Assembly: GCA_944739405.2 (NCBI GenBank)
Contig: OX123193.2
Span: forward strand, 21,131,516 to 21,195,515
DNA from: Euclidia mi
Lineage: Eukaryota > Arthropoda > Insecta > Lepidoptera > Erebidae
DNA length: 64,000 nucleotides
Direction: 5' to 3'
The translations under genes and the position numbers were made by a program. The notes beneath the pieces were generated by a model. That model was not told where the DNA came from and ran no database searches. It saw only the letters and a program-made list of their open reading frames with translations. Position 1 is the first letter of the stretch; each line of letters starts with the position of its first letter. This document shows positions 1 to 11,197 of this stretch, one piece after another.

Positions 1-465
1 CAAAATAAATTAATATTAGGATAACACAATTAATTATAACTACTTAAATACTACAACTAAAAATCTGTATCTGTTAGAAATATAAATGTTCATATATTAA
101 TTTGTTATGCTTGACAAAAGTCACATTGAGAATACCACAACATATCTAAATTTAATTTAATGTATTCGGCAAATATAAAAACAAAACGGAGACATTGATT
201 AACGTTCTAAATGTAGTTAACTATTAAAAAGTAAATATACCGACTGGCTTACGGTACTGGTAACGGAGGGACAGTGAAATGAAGAGGTATTAATACGAGT
301 ATCTTGAAGTAGTTCACGCGATAAAATCCTTTGAATAAACGTGTAGGTACGATAAATTAAACAGTTTTAATATTATTCAATTTTTTGGCGATATGTGGGT
401 GTGCTGTAAAGCGGCCTTCTCCTTCGGGGATATAGGCATGATGATATTAAAAAAATATTACTCAC

Positions 466-665
466 TGAAAGTCGTGCGTAGTATAGCAGTGTCCAAGTAG
501 CTTACACTCGATGGTGCTACAAGAAGAAGGCCCCGGCAAGCTCGTGGCTCCTCTCACGGCGTACGTCATATTGAACCCGAATACCGAGAGGAGACCCAAG
601 GCGCGCAGCTGGGTCCCTTCCAACCGGTTCAGGTTAAGCTCCACAACCAACACTGGACTCTGGAC
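466..665 (-). CDS. Candidate internal exon of a host gene (EGF-like start)
   Basis: A 200-nt open segment bounded by good splice signals. On the minus strand a pyrimidine-rich stretch ends in ttattattccag just before 665, and the 3' border reads CA then GTGAGT at 466/465. It starts in phase 0 (first residues VQSPV) and ends two bases into a codon. The translation looks like an extracellular domain: a hydrophobic patch (LGLLSVFGFNMTYAV), then three cysteines spaced C-x4-C-x5-C (SSCSTIECKLLGHC), which is the spacing of the first half of an EGF domain. The remaining EGF cysteines would lie in the next exon, outside the window to the left. I do not recognise the gene. An EGF-containing membrane or secreted protein is an inference. 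Confidence 0.55.
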
Positions 666-1504
666 CTGGAATAATAAGAAATGTTAATCTAAATTTTAAC
701 AATAACGTATTTCTAAATAAATAAAACAGTATATGTAAAATAATAAGTGAGCGATTAATTTAATAATGTGTGCTTATTTAACTCATTTAGCTACGAACAC
801 AGTCAGATTCTTAATATCGAACGCCCTCGATAATAACTGTAGCGCCCGTTAAAAATGCGCCGAATGTTGTGGGCGCGATTCACAAACTGTTGTTTTGTGA
901 CGTATTTTTTGACGCCTCTATTCCACGTGACACGTGCCAAATACCCAGTGTGAGAGTCGTATTCAATAAAATCATAATGGTATTGTTCCTTTTTAAGGCC
1001 TCGACAATTTGCTTCTACTTATCTGATGTTCCATTTCAACAATAATGAAATGTAGACGTTTTGCTAGGCGAAAGTGTATTGATATAACTAGGTACTTACT
1101 ATTTAGTAGTTCTATTAAACGTATGACAAGTCAATCTTAAAAGAATCAAAGTGACTCACGCCCGCAAATAACCTTACATTACGTAGAATCATATTACCTG
1201 TAATTTATGCAGCATTTATTTAACATTTTAGTAAAAGTCAAGTTTAATCTTCAGAAGGTTGTCACTTTTCAGAAGCGCTTGACATTTAAGTATCTGCTAA
1301 TGTATTCAGGAATAAATGTACATTAATGTGTCACATCTACTAAGTGTCTTACTTAATGTTTACATAAACAGATCTCCTGTTAATTTTGAAGGGGAAGGTG
1401 ATGAATGTACTGAGAAATTGTTTATTGCAATGATGATTACAGTCGCACTTAAACCACAAGATATAATTATAATAAATTAAATATTAATTATTTCATGGTT
1501 TTTT
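666..1504. other. Non-coding, presumed intron
   Basis: AT-rich sequence upstream (on the minus strand) of the edge exon. I see no coding segment, clear repeat or structured element. It is probably intron of the gene that owns the exon at 466-665. Confidence 0.4.
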
Positions 1505-1780
1505 ATTGACGTGACAACGTCTTATAAATTGGTTTGCCGGGTGACACTTCAAGAAACTGCGTTACGCTCCGCTCACGTTATGCGCTCACAACGAGAGCGA
1601 GTGAGAGGCACGCGTCCCGCCTAAGAGCGAGAGAGACAGACATAAAAAGTGAAAGGCACGCGTCTTTCATCCTTCTTCCTACTATACGAATGAATATTCA
1701 CATTAAAATTATTTTACCACTCAAAGTCGTTGTCACGTAAAACTTTCGCCCGTATACCGACTTTACAGGCAACCAATTTT
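1505..1780. repeat. MITE-like repeat with imperfect inverted ends
   Basis: Two inverted motif pairs bracket a more GC-rich core. GACGTGACAACG near 1509 is matched by CGTTGTCACGT near 1728, and AAATTGGTTTGCC near 1526 by GGCAACCAATTT near 1768. The core carries two short related blocks containing GAGAGGCACGCGTC and GAAAGGCACGCGTC. I read it as a non-autonomous DNA-transposon-like repeat. No target duplication was identified, and the open frame through it has no recognisable content. Confidence 0.35.
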
Positions 1781-2331
1781 TATTATTCTATTTCATTGCA
1801 TAAAAGCTCCTTTCTACATCAATTAAGTAGATGGAAAGGAAAGATATTATATCTTTCCTAGATAGAACAAAAATAAATTTTACAACTAATACATATTATC
1901 AAGTATAATGTACCAGAGAAGAAAAAATCCATGCTAACTTGTACAAGCGTTTACAAAAGCATATGTTATATAAAACACAAAGCGGGTTACACTTCGTATA
2001 ATAAAAGTAATTTACATAGAGATTCGTCAGTCAATTTTGTGCTGACTTGCGTTTTGCAATTTACGAAGGATCTAGAATTTGGCAAGGACCCAAAAAAATA
2101 CTTATTTGTTTATCTTTGTACGCAAGCTGTGTGCCCAAATAAATAGATGTAATGTGTTAAACCGGACGATAAATTATAAAAGTATTTTATACTTCAAAAG
2201 TGAACTCCATTTAAAATATAATGTAACATCACTATAATAATAAAAAAAGTTTGCGATGCAGAGCAATGGTACAGCTTTTAGACTTTTCTTACTGTCTAAT
2301 TTGCAGTGGTTGTCAAGTTTTGTAGCACATG
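1781..2331. other. Non-coding, nothing recognised
   Basis: AT-rich sequence without coding signal. The only short pattern noted is a local inverted repeat of GGAAAGATAT-type words near 1830-1860. Confidence 0.3.
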
Positions 2332-3049
2332 CCGAACCCCCCTCCCCTCCCCAGTGGGATCTCCACCTTGTCGTGGCGAGGAGGCCTAGTAACCGTGGTT
2401 AGGGCACCCACGGTGAAGCTAAGCGGGAGGGGACGCTCCGCGTGGGCTTGATAAGGGCCTGCGCAGGATGCGTTCAAAGGTGCGGGTGCGAGGGACAGTA
2501 CTTTCTGATCCTTGCAGTCGGGCGCGGTCGCTGGAGGAGAGGCATATTGGTGTTGCATTGCCGCGCGCCCTTTCTCCCGTGACCAAATGGGGGCGCACCA
2601 TTTGTTGCGTCGTGGTGGGGCCGCAGAGAAAGAGGAGATGCGGTGTTGTCAGGTTGCCGTCCTCCCTATCCTCTGCCGCCGTTTTAGTGCCTGCGGACGG
2701 CGAGCGCTGGGGCTGCTCCCCGTCCGCCAAAAGGCAAGGAGGCGGTGTAGTGTCCGCGCCGCCTCTCAAGTCATAACGAGACGGGGCCCGCCAACACCAA
2801 CGGCTGGCCAATCCAGGGCCACGGAAAAGTATGCCATCCGCAAATCGCGTGACCCCGCCGCTACACGGGACCCGTAGGGACACCGCGGTGGTTTTAGTGG
2901 GTATGCCCGAACGCCTTTAGAGGAGAGCCTCCACACACCTTCTCCACCAGTCCCAAGTCCCAGTCCCGGTCGATCACACACTGGTCGGGTTTGCGTCGTG
3001 TTGAGAAGGCTCAAAAGGAGAGTTTCCACCGTAGTCTACAAAAAAAAAA
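2332..3049 (+). mobile_element. GC-rich non-autonomous LINE-like insertion with poly(A)
   Basis: A 700-bp GC-rich block in AT-rich surroundings, ending in an A10 run at 3040-3049 and bracketed by CACATG at 2326-2331 and 3050-3055. The left part (GGGATCTCCACCTTGTCGTGG, 2347-2367) resembles 5' leaders of R1-type LINEs. The right part (ACCGCGGTGGTTTTAGTGGG near 2882) resembles the 3' region of such elements. Several overlapping frames are open on both strands, but none encodes endonuclease or RT motifs, so they look like by-products of base composition. Likely an internally deleted or SINE-like derivative of an R1-clade LINE. The clade is inferred from memory of the motifs. Confidence 0.45.
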
Positions 3050-3055
3050 CACATG

Positions 3056-4490
3056 GGGCTAAAGTAATACGATAACTGCAGCGGAAGAATATTGTTTTGC
3101 AAATGAGTCCACCACAAAGTGAAATAACGAAATAAGTACCTACAGTGTTTTGAATGTTCAACTTGTATATTGTAATATTCTTTGACGTGTAGAAGCTTTA
3201 TGCTTAACATACATACAAGCAAGATAAACACAATTTTAACTTGTTTTTATTATCATCATCCAAGGATAACGAATGCTAACGTTATTGGTCCGATTGCATC
3301 CAAGACATTTAACCTTCAAATCAGTAAACCACTTTTGCGTCTAAACAGATTGAAAGAATATAAGTTTTTACACAGGATGACGGCCTGCTGATAGACATAA
3401 TTATTTTATTATTATTATTATTATTATTGTTTGATGTAAAACTACAGGTAAAATTGAATCGACGTTCTGTCTGTTTTGGCGAACTACTCCATTACTTTCA
3501 ACAGCTTAATGAATCACATTATTTGCCCACGAAATGTTTTCATCATCAGCAAACGAATACGACGTCAAAAAAATATAAAACACAATTTTACTTTCTATTC
3601 GCAAAAAGCAAGTTCAAGCTCCGTATTTACTTGAGAAATATAAAAACAGTACCTAAACAAACATTAAACAAAACTTTTTCATACGTTTGCAAGTAAAACC
3701 GTTTACCATGTAAATTATAAGTGCCCATGTTGATGTTTTTGAATGTTATATACGAGCTATAAACGTCAATTATTGCGGTAGACGAGTTTCACTAAATTAC
3801 TGCTCTGTTTTTTAAATTACTTTTTGTTTTTTACAGGTCTTTTGGCAAGGTAAATTTTTCACAGCAGTTTAAAATCTGCAAACGAAAGATAATATAAATT
3901 CCATGCTCTAAAACTACGAGCTTCGCTGCGTTGACATATTTGATAGATGTTCCTATTTTACGTTATTACGAAAATTCTTTTAATGTTACAGCTAAATGCT
4001 ACAGTTAAATATGTAGACAGAAAAGAGCGAATCAAAACATTTTAGGACAGTGTTCAACAATTTGAATTTAATTCTGCTTTTATCACACAATGACAAGACA
4101 TGATAATATATGTCTGTCATTTGGCAATTGGCGAATAGATCCTGCATCTGAATAACACAGGAGACTCACATTCATATAACGTATATACATTCAATTAGAT
4201 ATGTATTGGAGGGTATAAATGAAGAACGAGTGCTCGGCCGTCTTTGAGGCATTACCCCTACAACCCTACTTCTCATTGCGGTCTTGCCCGGCATTAGTGT
4301 TGCCACTGATAGGTCTGATCTTGTGGGTTTCCTTTTGCAGCCATACGGATACATAATAGTACGGTCGTGGATGACTGACATTATTACAGATCTAGGGATT
4401 ATGTGAAGGTCCGCATGAAAGATGTTGGACCTCGGTATATTCAACTACGCCTGGGCACCCTACTGCTGATAGTTTAGGAAGGTACATGTT
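3056..4490. other. Non-coding stretch with a short (TTA)n microsatellite
   Basis: AT-rich and without coding signal. A (TTA/ATT)n run lies at about 3399-3428. Small open frames here have no recognisable composition or domain. Confidence 0.35.
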
Positions 4491-4500
4491 ATAGGATAGG

Positions 4501-4550
4501 TAATAAGCTACTTCTAAGTAAGATGTAATAAGCTACCTCTAAGTAAGATG
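4501..4550. repeat. 25-bp tandem duplication
   Basis: Two adjacent 25-bp units (4501-4525 and 4526-4550), each beginning TAATAAGCTAC and ending CTAAGTAAGATG, differ at a single base. A local slippage-type duplication. Confidence 0.8.
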
Positions 4551-4630
4551 TAGGTCTTAGGCTTACCCAGCCTTAAATTAGACGAACTTAGAATTAGGTA
4601 ACTTGCGAGCTTAAGACAACACGCGCATGA

Positions 4631-5065
4631 ACGTTTACCAAATATTGACTTATCCCTACTGTCTATAAATAGTGTACACGTAGTATATTACTTAGGTGTA
4701 TTATTTGATTTGATGATTTTCTCTTTTTTTTTACTTACTTGTTTAGTACTTATTGGTGAACTATCAGCAATTTATTTTAAAGAGTTGATAAAGTTTCTAA
4801 AAGAGTCGTCTTCACGAAATAAAACTGAAGGAAAATACTTTTTAAACGCCTCTTACTTATTATTTGTATATAGAAACAGGAGCGCATATGCGTAGTAAGA
4901 TATACTTGGCGCAATTTCACTAAGATTTTTCAACCAACTTAATTCTTCGACTTGTAAACAAGTAAAAAAAAAGAGAAAATCATCAAATCAAATAATACAC
5001 CTAAGTAATATACTATATGTACACTATTTATAGACAGTAGGGATAAGTCAATATTTGGTAAACGT
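4631..5065. mobile_element. Foldback MITE, about 110-bp inverted arms
   Basis: The left arm (4631-4745, from ACGTTTACCAAATATTGAC) is repeated inverted at 4957-5065 with only a few differences. The arms enclose about 210 bp. The structure is what a foldback or long-TIR MITE looks like. No transposase is encoded, and the 61-aa frame inside is low-complexity. No convincing target duplication was found, so the superfamily is open. Confidence 0.7.
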
Positions 5066-5315
5066 ACATCTTTTAAACCACTAAGAAAACACGTTAAAGA
5101 TGTCATGTTTTAAACCACTAAGAAAGTACACGTGCCTATCGTTTAATATTTTATGATTGTCTCATCTATTATATGGTGCCACGAGAAGATATTTTTTTGT
5201 AAAAACACATTCAGGGCTTAACAACCATTGTGTCAAACAGTAATTTTAGATTTTACACTTGCGAACTTTTACACTTTTTAAACAATATATAATAATTGTT
5301 TTTCGATGCTTAATG

Positions 5316-5905
5316 ATGACATGACGTTTCGTGCCACACTGTGCCGTGCTGTGTCGTGCTGTGAGTGCTTTGACATAACGAGCCGTGCTGTGACGTGTCG
5401 TGACGTGTCGTGCCATGCTTTCACGTGAAGTTTCGTGAAGTATCGTGTCATATCGTGCCGTGACGAGTCGTGACGTGTCGTGCCATGCTTTCACGTGAAG
5501 TTTCGTGAAGCATCGTGACATATCGTGCCGTGCCGTTCAGTGACGTATCTTGCCGTGAGGTATCATAACATGACGTATCCCGTCCTGCTGTGTCATATTG
5601 TGCCATGCTTTAACGTGAAGTTTCGTGAAGTGTCGTGCCATGCCGTGCAGTATCGTCTAATGTCGTGCCATACTGTGCCTCGACGTGAAGTGTCGTGACG
5701 AATCGTACCACGCTATGCCATGTCGTGACGTGTCGTGCCTTGCCGTGCAGAGACGTATTGTGACGTGACGTATCGTACCATGACGAATCGTGCCACGCCG
5801 TGGCATGTTGTGTCGGTCCATGCCTTGACGGGAAGTATCGTGCCACGCTATGCCATTATGTGACGTACCATGTCGTGTCGTGTGATGCCGTGCCCTGATG
5901 GTAGG
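5316..5905. repeat. Degenerate simple-sequence tract of CGTG words
   Basis: About 590 bp built almost entirely of 5-6-base words: cgtgt, cgtgcc, cgtgac, cgtgaag, cgtacc. They are arranged irregularly, with some longer repeats: a block of about 60 bp containing TGACGTGTCGTGCCATGC occurs twice, near 5400 and 5460. The composition (CG and TG steps) contrasts sharply with the AT-rich flanks. Long open frames on the minus strand (repeating RH, DT, SR residues) are by-products of the word structure. This is cryptically simple sequence or a minisatellite, not a gene. Confidence 0.8.
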
Positions 5906-6650
5906 TCCGTATCTCATCCCATCATCTCATTAATTTGGTACTTAACTATTTGAACAAAACAAGTCTTAATGTCAAATTTTATAACAGTTTTAAATGTCTA
6001 ACTGATTGCAGTAATAAAGTTTACATAAAATAAAATAATTTTTAACAAAAAATAACCGCCTCCAAAAATCTGGAAAATGTGTGAAAATAGCACTAAAAAG
6101 TAAAAAATAATTTCCGTTATTTTTACTTCAATTTACCTACTCATAAACATCACCTATTCAACTGAATATTATATACTTATACGAGTTATACGGATCTACC
6201 ACTTAATTCACATACCTGACACAATACATATTTTATATGACTAACAAACTAAATTAAATACCTATCACCAGAAATCAGATAAGTATATTATATTTTTGGA
6301 CTATGTACTTAGAAAACAATATTTTATTAGGACTATAATATACAATTATACTTTTTTTTGGAGTCGGTGCCAGCCAAGCGTTTTAGTAAATAATTTCTTG
6401 ATAATGTACAAAATATATGAAAAGCTGTATTGATACGATAATTTGGCAAAACCTAATCAAACTTGTAAGTAATTTAAAAATGACGAGAAATCAAATCAAC
6501 AAATATAAATCAAATTTTAGGAAGTTTTCTATAACACAAAATATATGTAAAGTTACATTAATACCACAATGTAGGATCTAACCAAACCTATATTGCAAAT
6601 AAAGAAAACAACGCAACCTGGCAACAAGCGCTAAATACGTGATCACTTAT
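5906..6650. other. Non-coding, nothing recognised
   Basis: Very AT-rich sequence with no coding signal, inverted repeat or recognised repeat family. Confidence 0.3.
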
Positions 6651-6654
6651 TTCT

Positions 6655-7045
6655 AATCAGAAGCTAGTCTATGAAATTTCACTCCGCATAAAAACTTTCA
6701 ACCCCTATTTCACCCTTTTAAACGGTAGATATTAGAAATCGCTAAAACACGTATTTGTTATATTTCTAACCATAAGTTTGCACTCAAAATTACACGCTAT
6801 CTTTTTTAAAATGACGGACCTCCCATACAAACTTTCTACCCCTATATCACCCTCTTAGTTGTTAGATTTGAAAAATAAATTGCGTGTTTACTTTTTCTAA
6901 CCAAAAAGATGTATAAAAATCCTTCCTTAGTGGGTGCTTACGTCATAAAATGCATCGACTGTCAAAATTTCAGGTCCCAAGCCCCTGTGGTTTTGGCTCT
7001 GTGTTGATGAATCAGTCAGCCCAAGCAATTTTATATATATATAGA
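6655..7045 (+). repeat. Relic of a dispersed repeat with TATATATA end
   Basis: Contains two related modules (AAACTTTCAACCCCTATTTC near 6692 and AAACTTTCTACCCCTATATC near 6830). It ends in TTGATGAATCAGTCAGCC followed by TATATATATATAG, a 3' end I associate with widespread lepidopteran non-autonomous repeats. No ORF. The family is not identified. Confidence 0.4.
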
Positions 7046-7254
7046 TTTACTCTCCAACCTTTCTTCCTCCCGGTTTCATCAATACCTGATAATAAAGCCC
7101 GAAGTATTAGTTGATTGCGACTATTCTAGTGTCCACTGATGAAAAGTCACAGCAAATGCTTAATTTCGGTTACTTGGATGACATAGTTTTTAATAAAACT
7201 ATTGGATTGATATTGAGAGACGTCGTCATGTTTTGTAAGATCTTCTTAATAGGC

Positions 7255-7372
7255 GGGACCGACGGGGTCTTCATGCATTTACAATTCAATGCGCACATAA
7301 CTTCGAAAAGTCAGTGGTGCGGGCCGTGGATTCGAAGTCTGTTGGGAGGCTAGGCTATTGCGAGAACCCACA
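7255..7372 (-). repeat. Fragment of tRNA-derived SINE (family S3 head)
   Basis: On the minus strand this resembles the 5' part of the SINE at 35231-35640: a tRNA-like head (atagcctag...) followed by cgtggattcgaa-type box-B sequence and CACCACTGACTTTTCGAAG. The body is missing. It is a truncated, diverged copy. Confidence 0.5.
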
Positions 7373-7379
7373 GCGTCAT

Positions 7380-9130
7380 TACAATATAGGCCTCTCAAAA
7401 CGTGCCGCCGTGTAAACCCACGTAATTATAGATTTTTTAGCTAAATGAGGTGGCGGCGATAGTAGTTTGACCGATGGTCTCTTTTAGATTCTGATATGAC
7501 ATTACGATTCTTCTGAGATCAGTTTTCGGCGGATTTACATGATCTCCAAGGCAGTAATTAATAAGAAAACTGCACTTACAATAAAGCTTAGAAAGAAGTT
7601 GTTTGTCTTCTTATTTGATAAAACGGCAAACAATTATAAAATATTTTGACGATATATCCACAGCTTGATTGTAACTCTTTCTCTGATCAATTCACAGCTG
7701 TATATATCTAAGTTTGTTATAATTATATTATGCAGTACAATATACGTTTTCCCATTGAACAGAATAAGCTGGAAACTATAATAAGTATAAATTGACAAAT
7801 AATTTCATTTACATTCCACAGTAGCGTTTAAATGAAAACGCCAAAATGACTTACTTCTAGGCAAACTTATCCAATATATCACGGCAAATCAAATCACGCT
7901 GTGAACGCTATAATAATAACATACTCATATACTAGTAAACGTATAGAATATCCTTTTCGTAATATATTTGTTCAATTACACCTTTCACCTTTACATTTAC
8001 CTCTCATGCCATTCCAAATTTCGGGAAAAGGTCGCAATTTCGAGTCCGATCCCATTTGCCCATTATCAACACAACGCTTAATTTGATACCAAATAAAGCT
8101 TACTCGTGTATTTTGATATATTAAATTATACGTAATGATTACACTATACGTCTTTTTGACCTTATTTAGTTTTTTCATTTCTTATTATTACGTATAACAA
8201 CATTGTTTTATTAGCGCTCATCCTTTTGTAAAATTAGGTAATTTATTATTTGTTATATACACGACGTATAAAGAATGGCCTGACAGTAGACCCACTACAA
8301 AGTTTGAAAAAACACTGCGAACTTCATTGCAAAGTACTTATTATATAATATTTCGTATTAAAGCCAAACTAACGTAAGAAAAGTAGTAACGTAAGAAGTT
8401 AACAACTATGTGGACCAAATAATACACAACACATTAATGTAGAGCTGAATGAAAACATAGTAAGTAAATCGAATAAAGATAACGAATTCGGAGAACGCGA
8501 CCGATGAATTTGATTAAGTAATCAAATCATTGAATTGCCTTGTGTCTGTATAAATTTGACTTTTGTTTGTACCTTTCGGTGGTTGAAAAAGAGAATAAAT
8601 AAAAACTCGCTAAGAAATTTAGAAATAAAAGACGATAATTTATTTAATGTGTACGGTTTCGGGAAAATTCAGTCATGACAAGAAATAATTCTTCTTATGA
8701 CAGGATTAATTGAATAGTTGAAATAAAAAGCGTACAATGAGACATATTAAATGTGTAGCATGTGTACATGTACGTATGTGACCTTAATTAAAGTAAAACT
8801 CTGTACAGATCTCAGTGTACTGTTCAGTTTATAGGAACACATTGGTCTTACGTGTAGTTAGTAGTTTGCGAATAATTTACCAAAGGGCATTCGATATTCA
8901 GTAGAGTTATTTGGAGAGGATGAACACAGTCATTAAATTATAAAGCTTTAATTAAGTGAATATAGGAGGCTCACTATCACTAAGTTTACTTGCTTTGCGT
9001 ATATTCAGCCCATCTTAGTAAAGTTAATTATATGTTAATGAAACTACAGTAAGAATTCAATAAGATTAAAAATATTTCTTAAATTTTAGGATTCCGTAAA
9101 AAGCTAAATAGTATAACATCAATTCCATAC
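7380..9130. other. Non-coding, nothing recognised
   Basis: Long AT-rich stretch without coding signal. Short open frames are unconvincing. No repeats recognised by eye. Confidence 0.3.
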
Positions 9131-9138
9131 AGTACCTT

Positions 9139-9329
9139 TTTAACCGACTTCAAAAAAGGAGGAGGTTCTCAATTCGGCCGGTATATATTTTTTTTCGATG
9201 TATGTACACCGATTTCTCCGAGGTTTCTGAACCGATTTACGTGATTTTTTTTTGTTTGATGCAGGATAGTTTTGAATTGGTCCCATAAAAATTTGATTCA
9301 GGAAGGCCCAGTAGTTTTTATTTTAAATA
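9139..9329 (+). repeat. Lepidopteran dispersed repeat, interrupted by the giant element
   Basis: Begins TTAACCGACTTCAAAAAAGG and runs through ATGTACACCGATTTCTCCGA, a repeat type I recognise as very common in moth and butterfly genomes. It is cut at 9330 by the large TA-flanked element. Sequence to the right of that element (from 22889) also resembles lepidopteran dispersed repeat, so the large element probably inserted into older repeat DNA. Confidence 0.5.
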
Positions 9330-9331
9330 TA

Positions 9332-10648
9332 CAGGGTGATTTAAAAGTCGTGTAATTCCTTTGAACCACATGATCTGCTGGTGATATAGAATGACCCTAA
9401 CCATATATTTTTTTTTTTAGAATTTTTTTTCTTGAGAAAAAAAAAATTTTTTTTTTTGCTTTGCTTCGCTTTCATACAATAGTACGTAAACAGCCTGAAA
9501 GGGTTTTAATAAAAAAAAATTAAACAAAATAAACACTACGTCAACTAAAATGTCGAATTCTAAAAGGAGGTAACAACACCTCGCGTCGCGTGCCGTCAGC
9601 TGTCACCGAGACACGGTAAGGTCAAACCCGCGGCATTTAATGTCAGTGGCAGTAGATGGCGCTACGGCGAGTTTACTACTACGTACAAACCGCGCAAGAG
9701 GCGAAACTAGTCTCTCATGCCATCTTATTCTTTCAAATGATTGATATTTTATCATAAAACATAATTATTATTTACGATATTACTAAATCTTGGACCGACA
9801 ATCTTGTTAAGATCGCGGGAAGCGGTTGGTATGCCCAGCAGTGGACGTCCTTTGGCTGAAATAATGATGATGATTACAGATTCTGACAATAATCTATCTA
9901 TCTAAACCGTCTTAGCTATTTGGATCAGTCTCTGTCAACATAACTACCTACCACACGACAGCAGCTGATTTTACTTTAAAAATAGTCGCCTGTTGACACA
10001 TGTTTGATTACTTATTTGTTCCCTACTTTATCTTTAGTACAGTACAGATGTTTCATTAAGGAATAACATTGGTGGACTTTTGTCTTTTACTTGTGGCACG
10101 GCGACGCTGCTGGAGTTATGAGAGTTATGATATGAGACACGGTAAGTTCAAACCCGCGGCGTTTAATATCAGTGGCAGTAGATGGCGCAACTGCGAGTTT
10201 ACTACTACGCCTACGTACAAACCGCGCAAGAGGCGAAACTATTCAGTCGTGCCATCTTATTCTTTCAAATGATTGATATTTTATCATAAAACATAATTAT
10301 TATTTACGATATTACTAAATCTTGGACCGACAATCTTGTTAAGATCGCGGGAAGCGGTTGGTATGCCCAGCAGTGGACGTCCTTTGGCTGAAATAATGAT
10401 GATGATTACAGATTCTGACAATAATCTATCTATCTAAACCGTCTTAGCTATTTGGATCAGTCTCTGTCAACATAACTACCTACCACACGACAGCAGCTGA
10501 TTTTACTTTAAAAATAGTCGCCTGTTGACACATGTTTGATTACTTATTTGTTCCCTACTTTATCTTTAGTACAGTACAGATGTTTCATTAAGGAATAACA
10601 TTGGTGGACTTTTGTCTTTACTTGTGGCACGGCGACGCCGCTGGAGTT
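9332..10648 (+). repeat. Left arm of the giant inverted-repeat element
   Basis: About 1.3 kb whose inverse is at 21575-22886, nearly identical by eye with differences mainly in the poly(T)/poly(A) run. Order from the tip: terminal CAGGGTG, about 70 bp of unique end, a long T/A-rich low-complexity run (9406-9460), about 150 bp unique, then two tandem units of about 526 bp starting near 9610 and 10136 (each beginning GACACGGTAAG). The second unit breaks off at about 10648. Confidence 0.8.
9610..10648. repeat. Two tandem ~526-bp subterminal units
   Basis: Units start at 9610 and 10136 with GACACGGTAAG, then share CAAACCCGCGGC, CAGTGGCAGTAGATGGCG and the same ~400-bp body. The first differs by ACTAGTCTCTCATGCC where the second has ACTATTCAGTCGTGCC. 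Each contains a segment (CCCAGCAGTGGACGTCC then AATGATGATGATTA) seen as the 3' end of lepidopteran SINEs. The 67-aa open frame in each unit has no recognised domain and recurs in the other arm. Subterminal tandem repeats of this kind can bind transposase, but nothing here shows that. Confidence 0.7.
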
Positions 10649-11197
10649 ACCTACGTAAGTAAACAGTAGCACAGATTAAATAAAAGTTAGGTACCTACCT
10701 ACTTTGTAAACCGTAGCGCCGTGTGTCTGTGTACCCAGTACACACTTCGCACAGTACTAGTTTTTAGAGGCATAGGTACTTTATTTTAGAGATAGAGTTT
10801 CAAATGGTAAACATCTAAGTAAAACTGAAACTTTTACCTAGATTATTTTAGATACTAAAATTTTACTTTTCCACTTAGGTAGGTACCTACTCAAATAAAC
10901 ATTTTGATGTCAACTTTCCCTTCATACTTTTTTCCGGCTTAGGACGAACATAATTATGACAAAATTATAAATCATTAAGGCAGGTAGATTGAAAGCTAGA
11001 TGTCTATGAAAATACACACATTCAGAAAGAGATTTCATCACAATTAGGGCGTATTTAAAAAGTTGAAATCAAATTATGTGCAATTATTGTCTTATTTACA
11101 AAAACTCACCGTCACTGCACGATGGAGTTAGATATTTACCTACACTTGAATATTTACACTTATTTACACGCACTTAATTCACTTATTTACACGCACT
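10649..11197. other. Spacer between left arm and transposase gene
   Basis: AT-rich, containing several copies of the short motif TAGGTACCTACCTAC and, just before the transposase stop, three near-repeats of ATTTACACGCACTTA (11160-11205). No ORF. It would be the 3' flank of the transposase gene. Confidence 0.5.

Noticed and set aside
2313..3029. Several overlapping ORFs of 80-150 codons on both strands in the GC-rich block.
   Set aside because: Open in multiple frames because stop codons are rare in GC-rich DNA; no domain or motif is recognisable.
5246..5917. Overlapping minus-strand open frames rich in R, H, D, T and S over the CGTG tract.
   Set aside because: They arise from the repeated short words; several frames are open at once and the peptide is periodic.
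10069..10272. A 67-codon ORF repeated almost identically at 21949-22152.
   Set aside because: It is just the same arm unit seen in both inverted arms; no motif, and it starts at a GTG.
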